64,000 bases of DNA. Source: Hetaerina americana. Its lineage: Eukaryota; Arthropoda; Insecta; Odonata; Calopterygidae. Shown here piece by piece: positions 23,990 to 37,077 of the stretch (its first letter is position 1; each line of letters starts with the position of its first letter). Location of the stretch: NCBI GenBank assembly GCA_022747635.1, contig JAKTNV010000004.1:82744552-82808551 (forward strand). The letters are read 5' to 3'. The notes under the pieces are model-generated. The model saw only the letters and a list, made by a program, of their open reading frames with translations, made no database searches and was not told the DNA's origin. The translations under genes and the position numbers were made by a program.

Positions 23990-24800
23990 AAAATAAATTT
24001 GAATTGTATATTATATTCCTGGCGATTAAAAATCTCATTACTGCAATGGCATCACGCGTGCTTCTCTACTTCCTAAACTGAAACTGATCATCCCCTAAGT
24101 AATCATTTGCCCTGCTCTCCATCCTTTTGTTGATGATCCTGAGAACCACTTTAGCTACGTAAAAAAATCAAACTTATTGTTCTATAATCTCGACTGATGT
24201 AGCCTTTACCGTGTTTGGTATAGGAACTAATACTGATCTCACAGAGTCTTTCCGGCCGGATTCCTTCCTCATAGATGCTACGAATCAGTCCATATAGACT
24301 CTTCCTACGAAATTTTCCTACACCATTTAGTAGTTCCACAGGAATGTTTTCTTCCGCCACGGCCTTATTTTATTTCATCTCCCTTAATACTCTTTCTATT
24401 TCATCATCGAGTATTCCTGGACCAATGCTATCTTCATCTACATCATATTCTCTTTCGATGTCTAAGCTTGTTTGCCTGAGTTTTTTTTACCATACAGTTC
24501 TTATACATATTCCTCCCATCTCTAATAGATCTTTTCTATTTCAACTATTATCTTACCCGAATTTTCTCTTTTAACACAGATCTTCCATTCTTACTCGCCG
24601 ATAGTGTTTTAACCTGTACAGCCCACCAGTTTCACCCCTCCTCTGCAAACTTTCCATATCCTCACACTATATCCACCACAAAGATTCTTTTGCTCGTATT
24701 TAATTCTTTCATTTGCTTCTCTCGACTATCTTTCTAATCGTCTTATCCGTGATCTATGGTTTCTTTTCCTTTACCTAGTAACCCTTCTTATAGTTTTTTT
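23990..24800 (-). pseudogene. RTE-like LINE reverse-transcriptase remnant
   Basis: The minus strand reads through the fingers region of an RTE-like reverse transcriptase in broken frames: WEEYVELYG-like (around 24520), AEENIPVELLNGVG (around 24340), LIRSIYEEG (around 24280), RDYRTISLI (around 24190), then VVLRIINKRMESRAN (around 24140) and DDQFQFRK (around 24080). This is the expected order, including the P-A-E-L-L, N-Y-R-x-I-S-L and D-Q-F-G-F-R-x-G blocks. The active-site YADD region is not preserved. It abuts a plus-strand LINE of another lineage starting near 24900. Whether it belongs to the same family as the plus-strand 3' fragments elsewhere cannot be told. Confidence 0.75.
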
Positions 24801-24899
24801 GCGGCTTTAGTGTTCCTTTTATAAATATATTATAATTTTTATTAATTATTTTATTTATATTATTATCTCTAGCGACAAAAAGAATGAGATAATTTATGA

Positions 24900-26500
24900 T
24901 TACAAGATATCTAGGGCGTATTCCAAGAGTGAATTTCGGAAAACGTTCAACGAGTTCAAAAGGAAAGGATTAGCGAAACATTTAAAGACAATCCGAAATC
25001 ATTTTGGTCGTATGTCAAAGAGGTTCAGGGAAATAAGTCAACTGTTAATTCACTCAAAAACGACAAAGGCGAAAGAGTAACCAGCAGTTTGGAAAAGGTT
25101 AACTTGTTAAATACCTTCTCTCAAAGTGTCTTCACCAATGTCTCACCGAATGCCTCCGGTAGCCTACCAAATCGTGCCGATCAACTGATGCCCAAAATTG
25201 GAAACTCACATCATGGATTATAACGTTTGCTGAAAAATATTAAGCATAATAAATCCCCGGGGCCCGATCAAATACTAGCTCGTATACTTAAGGAAATTGC
25301 ACCTGCTCGTCGGAAACCATATGTAGAAATCATATTTAAGGAATCGCTTGTAGGTCAAAAGAAATCCCGAGATTGGAAAATGGCTGGCGTAAAACCAATA
25401 TTTGAAAACGGAGACAAGGAGGAAGCGATTAATTACAGACCTCTTTCCCTCACATCCATTTTGTGCAGGGTTATGGAACATATAGTCGCGATTTCGATCG
25501 TGAGACGCCTCGATAACCAGGAGTCATTAATGAAAAAGCAGCGCGGTTTCCGAAAAGGTGGATCATGCGGGGCACAACTTGCGCTTTTTGTTCACGATAT
25601 TCTTACTTCGGGAGAGAGAAATGTTACAGTGGACTCGATTTGTCCAGATTTTAAGAAAGCCTTCGACAAAGTACCTCATAGTAAACTACTTGCAAAGCTA
25701 GAAGCATATGGCATAGATAGAAATATTCGAGGGTGGACTAAAGACTTCTTGAATAGTCGGGTATAAGGAGTAGTAATAGATGGAGTGATCTCAAATGCGG
25801 TAGAAGTTACTTCAGGCATTCCCCGGGGAAGTGTTTTCGGTCCTATTTTTATTGTACTGTACGTTCATAACATATACTCCGTAGTAATAAGTGAAATGTA
25901 GTAAATCGCGGACGATGCACTGGTTTAATGTGATATCCGTGATCCCGAGGACACAGCAGCTTTATCGGATGTCCTTGATGCTGTAAAACGCTGGTGCAAC
26001 ACTTGGAAATTCAGCATTTAACTTAAAAAAGTGTATAGTGATGAATATTTGAAAAAGGAGCGATTCCCTCCCGAAAGCCTACTGCATTGGGAACACCGCA
26101 ATGGAATGTGTAGACTCAATTAAATACCTAGGCGTTAATCTCACTCACGACCTCTCCTGGATTAAACACATACGGGTAATATGTAGACTAGTTAAGAAAA
26201 AAATTAATTTGCTAGAAGAGTACTGGGTAAGTGTGATTAAAAGGCCAAAGAGAAATGTTATATTTCGCTGGTTAAGCCTTATTTAGAATATGCTGCTAAT
26301 GTATGGGATCCTCACGAATTTGGATTGATTGCCGAATTGGATGGCGTGGAACGTAGAGGAGTAAGATCTGTGAAAACGTAGTAATGATAAAAATGGTAGC
26401 GTATCCAAAATATTAGAGCAGTTAGGCTTTATTTAACCTTCACTCATGGAGTGAAGGTTAAATAAAACATTAAATCTCTTGCATAATTTGGAGGGATGTC
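24900..26500 (+). pseudogene. CR1/L2-like LINE ORF2 remnant
   Basis: This is the longest retrotransposon copy in the window. It reads PKSFWSYVKEVQGNKS (around 24987), NKSPGPDQILARILKEI (around 25245), RDWKMAGVKPIF, NYRPLSLTSILCRVMEH (around 25434), QRGFRKGGSCGAQL (around 25541), DFKKAFDKVPHSKLL (around 25650), SGIPRGSVFGPI (around 25815), ADDALV (around 25908), IKYLGVNLTHDLSW (around 26116) and LEYAANVWDP (around 26285). The order is that of an APE-type LINE from finger to thumb. The aspartate pair of the active site survives, but stops occur at about 25220, 25766, 25901 and 26284. The 180-codon open part (25227-25766) is the best-kept segment. The endonuclease domain is absent, so the copy is 5'-truncated. 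Confidence 0.88.
26428..26466. repeat. Perfect 18-bp hairpin with 3-nt loop
   Basis: The arm TTTATTTAACCTTCACTC (26428-26445) is followed by ATG and its exact reverse complement (26449-26466). It lies inside the 3' part of the CR1/L2-like remnant, right after KILEQLGF and just before IKSLA, where related copies carry about 20 further codons. Confidence 0.97.
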
Positions 26501-29325
26501 TCTTTCGAAAAATTATGGGATAGGAAGACCAAGATAATTAAGATGGGTGAAAGAAGAAAATGGAAGAAGATTAACATGAAATGAGGAGAATAATATAGAC
26601 GGCATCTACATTACAGGTCATTCTCATTGAATTTACAAATAAATTAAGCCATTGTTTTACCTTTAATGAAAACACACTAGATTCATCCAATTCTATTGTT
26701 TCTGGAAAGGGAAAATGGGAATGGCATGAGAAAATAAACCGGTCACTATGCGAATAAGGAAAGATCGACAGTGGATGGAATGAAGGAGTAGAAGGCCAAC
26801 GATTTATTCCGGAGTGCGAAAAAGTGGGACTGAGGTGCGCAGAGGTTTGGCGCAATGACGAATACAGCATTATAACCTACGTCACGATTTTGTCGTAATG
26901 TGGGCGTTTGCACCCCATCCAGCCTTCCCTCGGGCTAAAGGTCGGTATTATTAATATTCTCCCTCTCCTGCGTCGAAAATCACATGGGAATTTACCCCGT
27001 GGGAGTGAGTCCCTTCAGAGACTCCCACGGAGCTGGGAGATGACTATTAATAAGTGCATGTATTTTCAGGGGTATTCCATTAAATCCTATTCTCGTGAGA
27101 AAGTATCGCTTTTTTTGTGGCAGGGTACATGAGGGAGTAATGAGACAGGAATTGGAGGCAATTTTAAGTTTCGGGATTTATTGCTCGTGCACAATTAGAA
27201 TTCACACGTTGGAGGAGATTGTATTAAGCGGAGCAAATAATTATTCAGAATCAATATGGTGCAATGTTCACTGTTAAATTTAGATCCTGAGGATTACGAA
27301 GAAAATGTACGAGTCATCATTATTATAATAATTTAGAGTAGTCCATCGTTTTAGGTATATTTTGGAAGGAAAAACAAAATAATCAGAGGTACAATTAAAA
27401 ATCCCTGATATAACAAGATACAGGGCTACACCCTACACTACAATAGCTACCCTTCAAATCCGAAAAATTTTTAACTTCCTTCATTATGTTCAACACGCCC
27501 CCTCCTCTACCTCGCTTGTATAATACCCTCTGTCGCAGTTTAAAAATATTCAGCAATAGTCAAATAACTCTGCAACCACTTTTCCCATCTCCTTTGAATT
27601 TATCCCAACAACTCCATTACCTCGCTCATGCATCGTGCTTCGTATATTTCTAATACTGTCCATGTCTTTCAATTTTTCCAATATTCTCCAAGCCCACATG
27701 TCGAAAACCTCCAACATAAGCTTATCTAAATGTCATCAATTTTGTTGCTGTCAACTATGGAAGGATTTCAAGGTCTATCAGTCTAATAAGACAGCTTTCC
27801 CTTGTTTCACCAATTAATTTGACACTGAAGTTGACCACGAAAACTTTGACCCATATTCGGGGATCAACTCAGATTCTCTCTTCTTCCTAACTTGTGTCCA
27901 GTCAAAGTTAATGCGCAGGTTATCGTCTCCTCAAAGCCATCATAATATTATATTTATGCGTAGCCACTTTTCGTCTACTCCTCAAATAGACTCCTTCATC
28001 TGGAGAAACTCTATCACGACGCAATGGAAGAAAGACGATTTGGGAAAAATATACTAGTGAACACTACAGGACGTTAAATTAAGGTTTTAAATTAATATTA
28101 GGGCTAGAAAATTAGATTTTCAAGGATTATAATCCCTCGCGTTGTTATAACTCGTTTTTTGCATTTGGTTTTTAAAATTTTACATTCTAATGACTACCCT
28201 AGAAATGCTCTGGTTCACTCATTAAATACATATGATTTAACACATTTCATTTCGGATCACGGATGTCTTGTGTTAGAGGTTCTGTCGTAGTTTGTGGCGA
28301 GGTAACTACTTTTCCAGATTTTTGGCACCTAGCTGCACTAGAAGAATCGCTAAATATTTTACTATTATATCATTATATAATATCATAACTATTTTGATAT
28401 AAATCATATCATATGTAGCATACAACACAGATCTTATGTATTATATCATGTACCATATGATATATCATATCATATACATCATATTTTTTATTTTATTTAT
28501 TACGACATAATTTTGCAATCAGCCCTGTGGCAAAGTACAGTTAAGCCAATTAATATTTAAAAATTACGATCAGAAAAGAAATCAAATTTGCAGTTGCAAA
28601 AATTGCTGTAAAACCAATCAATAATTAGAATCAAGCCAGGTAATAATATCCAGATGAAAGTATTCGGAGGAAAAGTAATTTAGCCCAGGTGTTTGACCAT
28701 CCTCTTTTTGAAGCTCCTGACGTTTACGGGGAATGGTTTAAAAACATATCAAACACATGCATATACATCAAATATCGTATATTTTGTTAAATATTAAAAT
28801 GTCCAATATGTCATCCTCGCGGGCAGGAATTTAAATCATATTCCATATTTTGTGCTTGAAAGAATGCTTCTAGTCCATTGCATTTTTTTACATTGCTCAC
28901 TATCTCCCCCACACGACACCAATCAAAAAATGTCTTCCTTGTTCTCCCACCAGATAGTTTTTCTGATATCTTCGCAAATTTCGAAAGTCCACATTCTCAC
29001 GAGTGACTTGACGTACGTATACATCCTTGAAGTTGAACAGTAAAGACGCTGACATGGCAATATGCGCAGTTGGCCCTTTTTTTCGGTTGATAAACACGTG
29101 GCTTGGCGCAACACATGGCGTCACTATGGCGTGTTTATGTTTTCAGCATGATGTCGTCTGGTTTTGCCGACGTTTTTTGTAATGTGATTGGTGACAACGT
29201 TTTCCATTGCAGTGAACGCTTATATTTCCGAATTGAGTCATATGAGTCGGTCGCCATGCTGATTTCAAACCGTTGAAGGCTCTCATTGGCTCATTGAGTC
29301 ACCGAAGGGTTAGATTCGTGCTCCT
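26501..29325. other. Unassigned AT-rich stretch with ATATC-type low complexity
   Basis: No gene is recognised. A palindrome-rich run of ATATCATATCATA type lies at about 28365-28495. A moderately GC-rich part at about 29050-29330 resembles nothing known. Confidence 0.4.
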
Positions 29326-29439
29326 TTCTCATTGCCAAAAAAAATAATCCACAAAATAAGACCTTCGCGGTCTTTCAAAAACTGGAAAATCGTTGAGAGC
29401 TCGGAGAAAATCCGCTTTACATTTATTTGTTGAAAACCT

Positions 29440-30140
29440 ATTGTGAAAATACTCTAAACATGACGTTTTTGGCCAGGAGCTCGCGTACTCGTAGCGCGTT
29501 GTCGTGATGGAGTGACCAGATAGCGAAGGCATTTTTTCTCGTCCTTATAACCCTTTTCCAGAGTCTTAGCAGCACATCAACGTGGTGGGCAGCGTTAATT
29601 GTCTGTCCTTGAGGAACAAACTCCTTAAAGACCACTCCTTTACTGTTGAAAAATACAATGAGCATTGTTTTCACTTTTGATTTACTCTTGCCTTCTTCGA
29701 CTTGGGGGACTGGTCGGTGTGCCACTCAGAGCTTTGGCGTTTTGTTTCTGGGTCGTATTCAGAAACCCAGGTTTCATCAACAGTGATGACGTGATCCAAA
29801 TAATCAGGTTCATTTTCAATACGCAGCAAAAGTTCACCTGAAATTTCCGCTCGGTTAGTCTTTTGGTGGGCTGACAACACCTTGTGCATGAGCTTGGCGC
29901 ACACTTTTCTCATCGCTAAATCTTCAGTAACAATACAAAGCATAACAGTAGACGACAAGTTCAGGTCATTAGCAACCATCTTCTTACTCAATCGACGTTC
30001 AGAGTCCAACAATTGTCGAACACGAGCCACATTGTTGTCGGTTTTGCTGGTTGACGGCCGCACGGATCGTTGTTCACGGTGAACCTCTTCCCAGCCCATC
30101 TTAAAGGCCTTTAACTACCACGAAACTTGTGAGTAGGACA
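29440..30140 (-). pseudogene. Mariner-like transposase pseudogene, truncated
   Basis: Read on the minus strand the fragment gives an HTH and linker region (KMGWEEVHREQRS, then RPSTSKTDNNVARVRQLLDS near 30040), RKVCAKLM (around 29900), ITVDETWVSEYDPETKRQ (around 29770), SKVKTMLIVFFNSKGVV (around 29660) and LHHDNALRVRELLAKN (around 29480). The first catalytic D is kept (V-D-E-T-W, with G changed to V) and so is the second (H-H-D-N-A), but six residues after it are deleted. The reading then falls apart, so the third aspartate and C-terminus are lost. One frameshift separates the two long open parts (29671-30099 and 29438-29725). No terminal repeats are seen. The lineage differs from the intact copy at 45997. 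Confidence 0.88.
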
Positions 30141-30144
30141 GAAT

Positions 30145-33100
30145 AATAATAATATGTTATAACGCTACTTATTTTTATTGCATATTAAAAACGTGTATGA
30201 GACAAGTATTTTTATTATTACAGTCAACATTTTATTTCTTACAATATTGCGCTGCCGGCCAACAAACTGATAGAATCTAATAATCTAATCTCGTTGAAGG
30301 ATTTTGTTGGACCTTCGTCATATTTTGTTTGAATGGAGTGTTGTATAATATCTCTTCCCCTATTGACATACGCACTTCCGAGTTATACACAAACCTCCAC
30401 ACTATTGATTAGAAAACGCCGAATCACGTTGATTTCATCGTCTTTCTAGATCGTTAATCTTCACATAGAACACCAATGACAAGCCCTTAACCTCAACCTC
30501 CGAAAGTTCGTTATCGGATGTTGGCATGAAGAAGGTTGAAGCTTGAATAGTTGCCACTGCTGAGAAAGAAATTACGTACATTACATAACAAGAGGTCACT
30601 TGATACAGGCTAACTGCGTGCGGCTAACGATATTGGGTGAGAGATAAAAGTCGAAAGGTGCGATACACACTTCCTAAAATAAGCCTCTGTTGATGCAAAG
30701 AAATTTACCGAGCTTAAAACAGTGCAGTGACGACTCACAACGTCATATTATACAGATTCTTTTGACGAAGTGCCTCCATAGTATTGTCGGATCACCAAAA
30801 ATTCATTACCATTAGCGAGAACTGGAGAAGCGAAAGTCACCCCTATTTCTTTCTGACGGATGAGATACAAAATATTAAAACCTTGAAGTGACTCGTAATG
30901 AAATCTACACACTAAAATATATTGCTTTGATTAAACATTTTTGAACTCAAGAGCAGAATCTTTTGGATAGTCGAAATTATGCCATTACTATTTAGTTACC
31001 TGTGTAGGATGCATACACAAATACCCGAAAACTAGAGAGAAACGTGGAAAGGAAATATCATTTATTTATAAAATCATATATTGAAGCATAAAAATATCTT
31101 AGAACGATATTTGATTAAAGGAATTATAATTATCCATTTTTAACACTTCCTCACTTTCTTCGTAAATAGGTATATATTGTTAGTGGTAAATAATCAAGAA
31201 ATATAATTACGTGGCAATGGTTACTCAAACTAAGAAGCCGAAACAAAATCTTTTTAAATATGAAATTGAATTTCTTAGTTTTTCAAGTGAGATACAAAAA
31301 ATAAACGATTTCAATAAAAGTTTCAATATTACACCTCATTCAAGTTTGAAGAATGTAGCTCATACGAACATAAATTAAAGGAGCAGATAATGAAAACCAC
31401 TGTAATGAGTTCAATATTTTTCTGATGGTGCTGAAATTTCACATGTCGAAAACAACCCTTGAAATTAAAAATTAGACTTTTTGTTTAAAAGTTTTCCGGT
31501 CTCATGTGAAAGATCTATTGCCCAATTACAAAAATTCTAATTCCACTCGAAGTTCGAAGACTTGATGCACGAGTGCACGGATGTACTTGATGTTCGAGTA
31601 ACTTTGCTGGAGATAGCCACGCTGCGGAAAAGTTTGCACGAAATGTCGGCTTATACGTATAAATTGCAATTCTTCGATAAAAAATCGTATTTCTTTGAAA
31701 TTCGGCACAAACCCAAAACGAAGAGCATTGAGTCATAAACCAACTAAAACAGAATATCACTACGCAAGCGTATGATCTAAACCAGTCTTTACCATACACA
31801 GTTTTCATAAAGTATATTTCTACATTTTACCCAACAAGCCATCTAGGAAACTGTGATGTGGAGTGTTAAAATAAAAACCAATAGTAACTAAATGGATAAA
31901 AGTTAGAGGTTATTAGTTCCCCGCTAGATTAATGTGCCATATATTTTTAACTGTTAAAATGTGCCAACTATTTTTAACTATGCTTGTCTTGTGATCGAGA
32001 AGGGTGGGAATAAAGAACAAAACCCTGAATCTATTGGCTAAGTAATGGATCTCCCTTGCCTTGTCCGAATAGTGGAAGTTATAAATCTAATGATTTGTCT
32101 AATTAGGCGATTATTGGGCGTGAAAATTACTGTAATTTTGTTATTGTAGAGGAAATCTTCCAAAAAGAGGCATTTTTTCGACCATCCCGAATATTAGTAC
32201 ACGCATTTTTTATGTTCTGGCCACGTCCTGGCCTACATGTTCAATGATTTCTCCTCTTAATGACAAGGGAAGGTTTCACTCTACATGAGATTTAGAAGCA
32301 CAACTTATGTAACGCCTACGGGGTGTCTCATTCGCTCGATGTACCTGGAAATAATGATCGAGTCGAACATCGGCTGGATTGCAGTCGTTACTTTTTTACA
32401 GGCACATGTGGACTCATGAAGTTCTTTATCCGATTTTAAAATTCCATCTCTACACGCCGTTTCCTTTTCTGTGCACTCGCTCCGTCTATCATGCTGTTCA
32501 GAAAACCATTCTTGTTTCTTCCCCGCTTACCCAAATTTCATTCTTCTATCGTGCTCACTATTGCTGACATATTTTTTGTTGAGAAACATATCATCTCATT
32601 CCACAATAAGTAAGTGAAACGTCATTACTTGTCCTAATCATTATTCAGATTCTTTCCCCTACACACAAAACTTGAAAACCTAAATTTATTCGCGCTCGTC
32701 TTCCCTTCTCAATGATCAAGTTTGTGAGTCACTCTACGCTGAATATTATTTAATTTAATAATCTATTCTTTAGGTTGTATGTTTAATCTTTACCGAGTTG
32801 AAATATTTGCCACGTACCATTTCATGTCTCGTGCTAGAAGTATGAGCTGATAAAAAACATCAATCTTTATTCATAATTATGCCTCGCTGTCTTCTTTGGG
32901 GAATGAGAGATGTTTTCTATAGCGATTATGGAAAGATATATTGATAATACAAAATAGCTTTATGCTCTAGCTCTAAAAGTCGTACTTTTGCATAAATGTG
33001 AAGCGCCGACGATAAATAAAAGAGAAGAGCACGTTGGAAAGGTTTTGAAAAATAAATATACGGATAAGGTAGACAAAAGAAATGGATTTTCTAGGCGAAA

Positions 33101-34435
33101 AAGGATAGTGTGAAGAGTAAGATTGAAGACTAAGCTGTTGATATTGAAAAGGAAGGGGAAGAAATCTCGATTAAAGCATACACTGCGCAGAAGTTGAATT
33201 CAGTTCAGGAAATTTGAAGTAAAAGTTGAAGGAAATAGAGAAATGGAAAGGTGGTTAGACGTTAATAGAACTAGATGTAAGAAAAGGAAAAAAGTTATGC
33301 TCGGATGAAGATAGAGGGTCAGGATGCAAAGATGGGGAGTCCAGTTTGAAAGCTGCTAAACTGAAGATTAACCGTAAAAAAAGAACGTACCATAGAAATG
33401 TGCACAGAAGATTTCTTCTAAATCTTTGGCTAGCTCGTCATATTTACATTTTCAAAATTAGAATTCGGCCAGCGCGTCTAGGCACCATAAACTACTTGGC
33501 GTCACTTAAATGAAATTTTTCGTTTATAATTTATATTTGTGGTATGTAAGCTGAGGTGATAATGTCCTTTAAGATGTATTATGCCCTTTAGTGATGCGTA
33601 TTTTATTTCCTTTACCATTCGGTAAAAATCATAAAGAATGTGGATTGATACATTTTCCTATTAATTATTCGATTTAACGCGCATTAGGCCAGCTAAGCAA
33701 AAGGTAGGAAGTAACCCGTGAAATAAATGAGGAAAAACCATTTGTGGATAATTTTAGGGAGCAGTTTTCTTTTGCGAATGATGCTAAAATTGTGTTATTA
33801 ACTATGACTGAAGTTATCAACTGTAGAATCTACCGATTTAAGAGGTCATTTTTACAGCAAAGGTTGACGGATAAGAATAGCTGAAAACGACGGAGCTAAG
33901 TGGACAATCTTTTATGATAATTAGACTAGTATGTTGCAAATCACTATTTTATCTAGCTCCCATTTCTCGTTCTTCATGTTCCTAGGAGTTAATCTCAAAT
34001 TCGCAGGGAATTATTTCATAATCATTTCAACATTTTGCATGTAGTGTATGTGAAAACACTTTATCAATTATTTACATAGTCAATGGTTTCTGACTCAACT
34101 ATGACAGTGAACGTTTGTTGTTGGATCGCCCCGTACCGCATAATAGCGGTGGCTTGCAAGGTAGCACGTGTTTAAATCTCCAGGTGAAGCGCTATTGGCG
34201 ACACATATTCCTTATATATGCTAACTGCTATTTTATAGGGAACGAAGAATGCATTAGCGTGAATGTATTCAAGCCGCATTCTACTCGTATGTAGTCCGCT
34301 TCGTTTAATTTCAAAAGAGAGCATCGGCTGAAGGAAGTAATTAAGTTAGCGATCTCAAATGTTTGTCGTGCATTTGGTGAAAAGGCTTTGAATAGGAGTT
34401 AAATGTAATAAATCGTTTCAGGGATAATTTTGTGG
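30145..34435. other. Unassigned AT-rich stretch of about 4.3 kb
   Basis: I recognise no coding region, RNA or transposon family. A minus-strand frame near 31515-31808 (about 97 codons) matches nothing known to me and is not called. Confidence 0.4.
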
Positions 34436-34437
34436 AA

Positions 34438-34572
34438 TTGTTTCATGATGAATAGAATTAAAATTAAACTTTGTCATTCCATATAAAAAATAAACTTAAT
34501 TTTGACCATGGTTCCACTACGAAAGTTTATTTTCTATATTGTAAAAGTTTTATTTTTACAACATCCATCAGG
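34438..34572 (+). repeat. Copy of the fold-back family seen at 37078
   Basis: The order CATGATGAA, AAAAATAAACTT, GACCATGGTTCCACTAC matches the left half of the fold-back at 37078-37249 with substitutions. An 11-bp inverted pair (AAAATAAACTT and AAGTTTATTTT) flanks its middle. Confidence 0.55.
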
Positions 34573-34690
34573 AGTTAAATGATTTGAACAATGTGAACTG
34601 CTGATTATTCTTTTACCTTTCTCCCAATTTTTTGAACGAGTTCAGGCAATGGATTTCGAGTATCAATATGTACTATGGTTTGTTGTTAGA

Positions 34691-34744
34691 GTCACCCCTT
34701 GCCACACACCTTAGCGACGGCTTTGAGAGTACTATGTAGGTGAT
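34691..34744 (+). repeat. Fragment of the TGTAGA-tailed repeat family
   Basis: GTCACCCCTTGCCACACACC followed by a TACTATGTAGGTGATG end resembles the 3' portion of the element at 14419. Short and diverged. Confidence 0.5.
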
Positions 34745-34839
34745 GGTGAAATCAAAATGGGTTTCATTTGGATAACATTTTGATATTATGCATATGGAAA
34801 CGTTTCCATGTAGTGTTAGCAGCAGGGAATCGAGTGCTT

Positions 34840-35210
34840 GCTCTCGATATTTCAATCCGTTACCATCCACGCCGCCGACGTCACCCGTCCAATGTCGACC
34901 CCTTGACAAAAAAACAAGCGAAAACAACAACCCGCCGCCCCCCCTCCGGAAGACCTGCGCGGCTTAAATTTTTGCACCGCGGTCCGCTACACCATCAGGT
35001 ATGACGCGCGCTCACCCCATCACAAATCACGAGGGGTTGGGAATTTGTAGTGACTGCTGGGGGTGGATCACTCAACCGTTCGTATTTATATCGTCGCATT
35101 CGCGTACGGGGTTGAAAGGGCTCTTCGGCGAAGGTGAGCCGGGAGGGGGATGTCCGCCTCTGCTTTTGAAGGGTAGCCAACGGTCACGCGCAAAATCTAA
35201 ATACCGTTTG
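34840..35210. other. GC-rich, CpG-rich island, function unknown
   Basis: This segment contrasts with its AT-rich surroundings, with many CG dinucleotides, CCGCCG and GCGCG strings and several GTGAGC or GTATG donor-like sites. Frames are open on both strands. It could be a promoter or first exon of an unrecognised gene, or an old repeat. There is no direct evidence for any of these. Confidence 0.3.
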
Positions 35211-36735
35211 GTTCTGTGGGTAGACGATCTCTTTGCATTCGAAAATCGAGGTATTCACTTCCATAAAGGCAGATTTATTCACAGTATGACGTGAGTGCGC
35301 CCTGCGATATAGTGTGATACCATGTGAATATATCTGTGGGGCTGTCCTTAATATTACGAAGTGAAAGCTTTTTTTATGGGTAAGTACGTTGGTGCGCCAT
35401 TTCATCCGTTACGTTAGAGGGGTAGGGTTCGAAGGGGGGTTTGTTGTACCGCATTCCCTTCATTTTGTATGAAGAAATAATTTTAATCTATGTGCCGAGT
35501 AAGTTCCTAATTTTTGGCTCAACATCATTTTCCACTTTGCGTCTAGGTTCTTTCTACACGCTTTCATTTCATCACATATTATGGAAATTTTCACATGGAT
35601 GGTCGATTTCTGGTTAGTTACATATTCACTTATTCTGACTTCCTTCCCTCGGAGTGGTCCATATAAATTTCACGATGCTGAAAAATTATATTTATTTTGC
35701 TTTTCATTGGCTTGTATACATTGACGGCGTTTTTATTTTATCGGGAAGATATGGAGCGCTAATCAATGGATTTTGATAAAATATTGTCATTAACTAAATA
35801 TCTCTTAGCAGTTTGCAACAGGAAAAACCCCGTCCGCCTGATATGCCGAAACAGACCTGGACATTACCTGAGATGGAGAGAGACTATTATTATTTCTAAA
35901 AAGATCTTGCGAACAAAGAAATAATCTTGGTATTCCTAAAATATTTTTAGAACTACTAAGCAAGAATAAAACGAATTCCAGATACGTTAAACGCGAAAAT
36001 AAATGTTTTCCGCCGTTTTGAAAAGAGACAGTATGTGATATTATAAGGATGTGCTTGAAGCTAAAATACAGAGGAAATAAAAAAGGAAAACTATCAAGCC
36101 TACGCAAACATACTGTTGCTTAAAAGATATGGTAATAGTTTCAAAACATATTTATTAGCATAAAAGCATATATATCATCGAAAATAACAATTGGAATAAA
36201 TAATTAGCATTATGAAACATCTGATGTCCATTTCATAAAGCTATAATTCAGTTTTGATGTCCCTGAAATTTGTACATACGGAGTTAGCTTATGATGATAA
36301 ATGATTCAGTTCTTTTAAATTATCTATAATATAAATAATGCGACTTTGGAAATCTTAAATTTAACAATTATCAAATCTTACACATGTGTGGTGGATGAAG
36401 AGTCGGGGCAGGGGGGCAATTCAGGGCTAGTTTTACCCGTGCAATTGGGTGGTTTGGGAAATGATAAGCAAGGTATAGTAAGGCCTGGGGGCATGGGTGA
36501 AACTAGGTAAGAATACCTCCACATTAGTCACATTTGAGGTTGATCGAGCTTAGGTTAGCCAGTATGCCAATGAGTTGCAATCGTTACCTAGTTTATTGGA
36601 GAATCAGTTTGATAGGTACTTGATTAGAATTAGTTATAAATCAGCAAAGTCTATGACTTTTTAAAGAATTGGGAAAATAAAGCTAAGAAATAATTTAGGG
36701 AACAAAAATTAGAACAAGTGGGACAGTTAACCAAT
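35211..36735. other. Unassigned AT-rich stretch
   Basis: Nothing is recognised. Confidence 0.4.
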
Positions 36736-36739
36736 GATT

Positions 36740-37035
36740 CATTAGCGAGGTTTTCTACTGCTCGGAAACTTGGTCGTTGAGGCAAGATGATGAGCGTAGA
36801 TCCAAGGCTTTTGAGATGTGAAGGAAAATGGTAATATTATTATGGACAGAAAGAAAAACACACGAAGAATTGATAGGAAAGTTAGAGGAGGAGATGGGGA
36901 TTTTGGGAGAAATCTTAATGAGGCAGGGTATTTTGCAGAATATTTTGAATTAGTGATGGAATGCATGGGATGCTGAAGAATGTGAAAGAGGGGAGAGCGT
37001 TAGGCGAGCGAGTTCGTGGGGGGTCAGAATAGGTA
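36740..37035 (+). pseudogene. RTE-like LINE C-terminal fragment
   Basis: Translation gives FYCSETWSLRQDDERRSKAFEM (about 36755-36820), a stop, RKM, then WTERKTHEELIGKLEEEMGIL (about 36844-36905). These are the L-Y-G-x-E-T-W and E-A-F-E-M-W signatures of the same family as at 1470, 15090 and 41020. The upstream polymerase part is absent. Confidence 0.68.
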
Positions 37036-37077
37036 TAATTAATGGTTAGCTTTTTAAAGTGTAGCTTTGTAGAATTG

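Noticed and set aside
31515..31808. A 97-codon minus-strand frame
   Set aside because: It has no recognisable motif, a shorter overlapping frame on the same strand, and AT-rich flanks without any gene signals.
33000..33370. A purine-rich stretch resembling the AG-rich LINE C-termini
   Set aside because: I could not find the L-E-A-F-x-x-W or G-H-I-L-R signature in any frame; only composition is similar.
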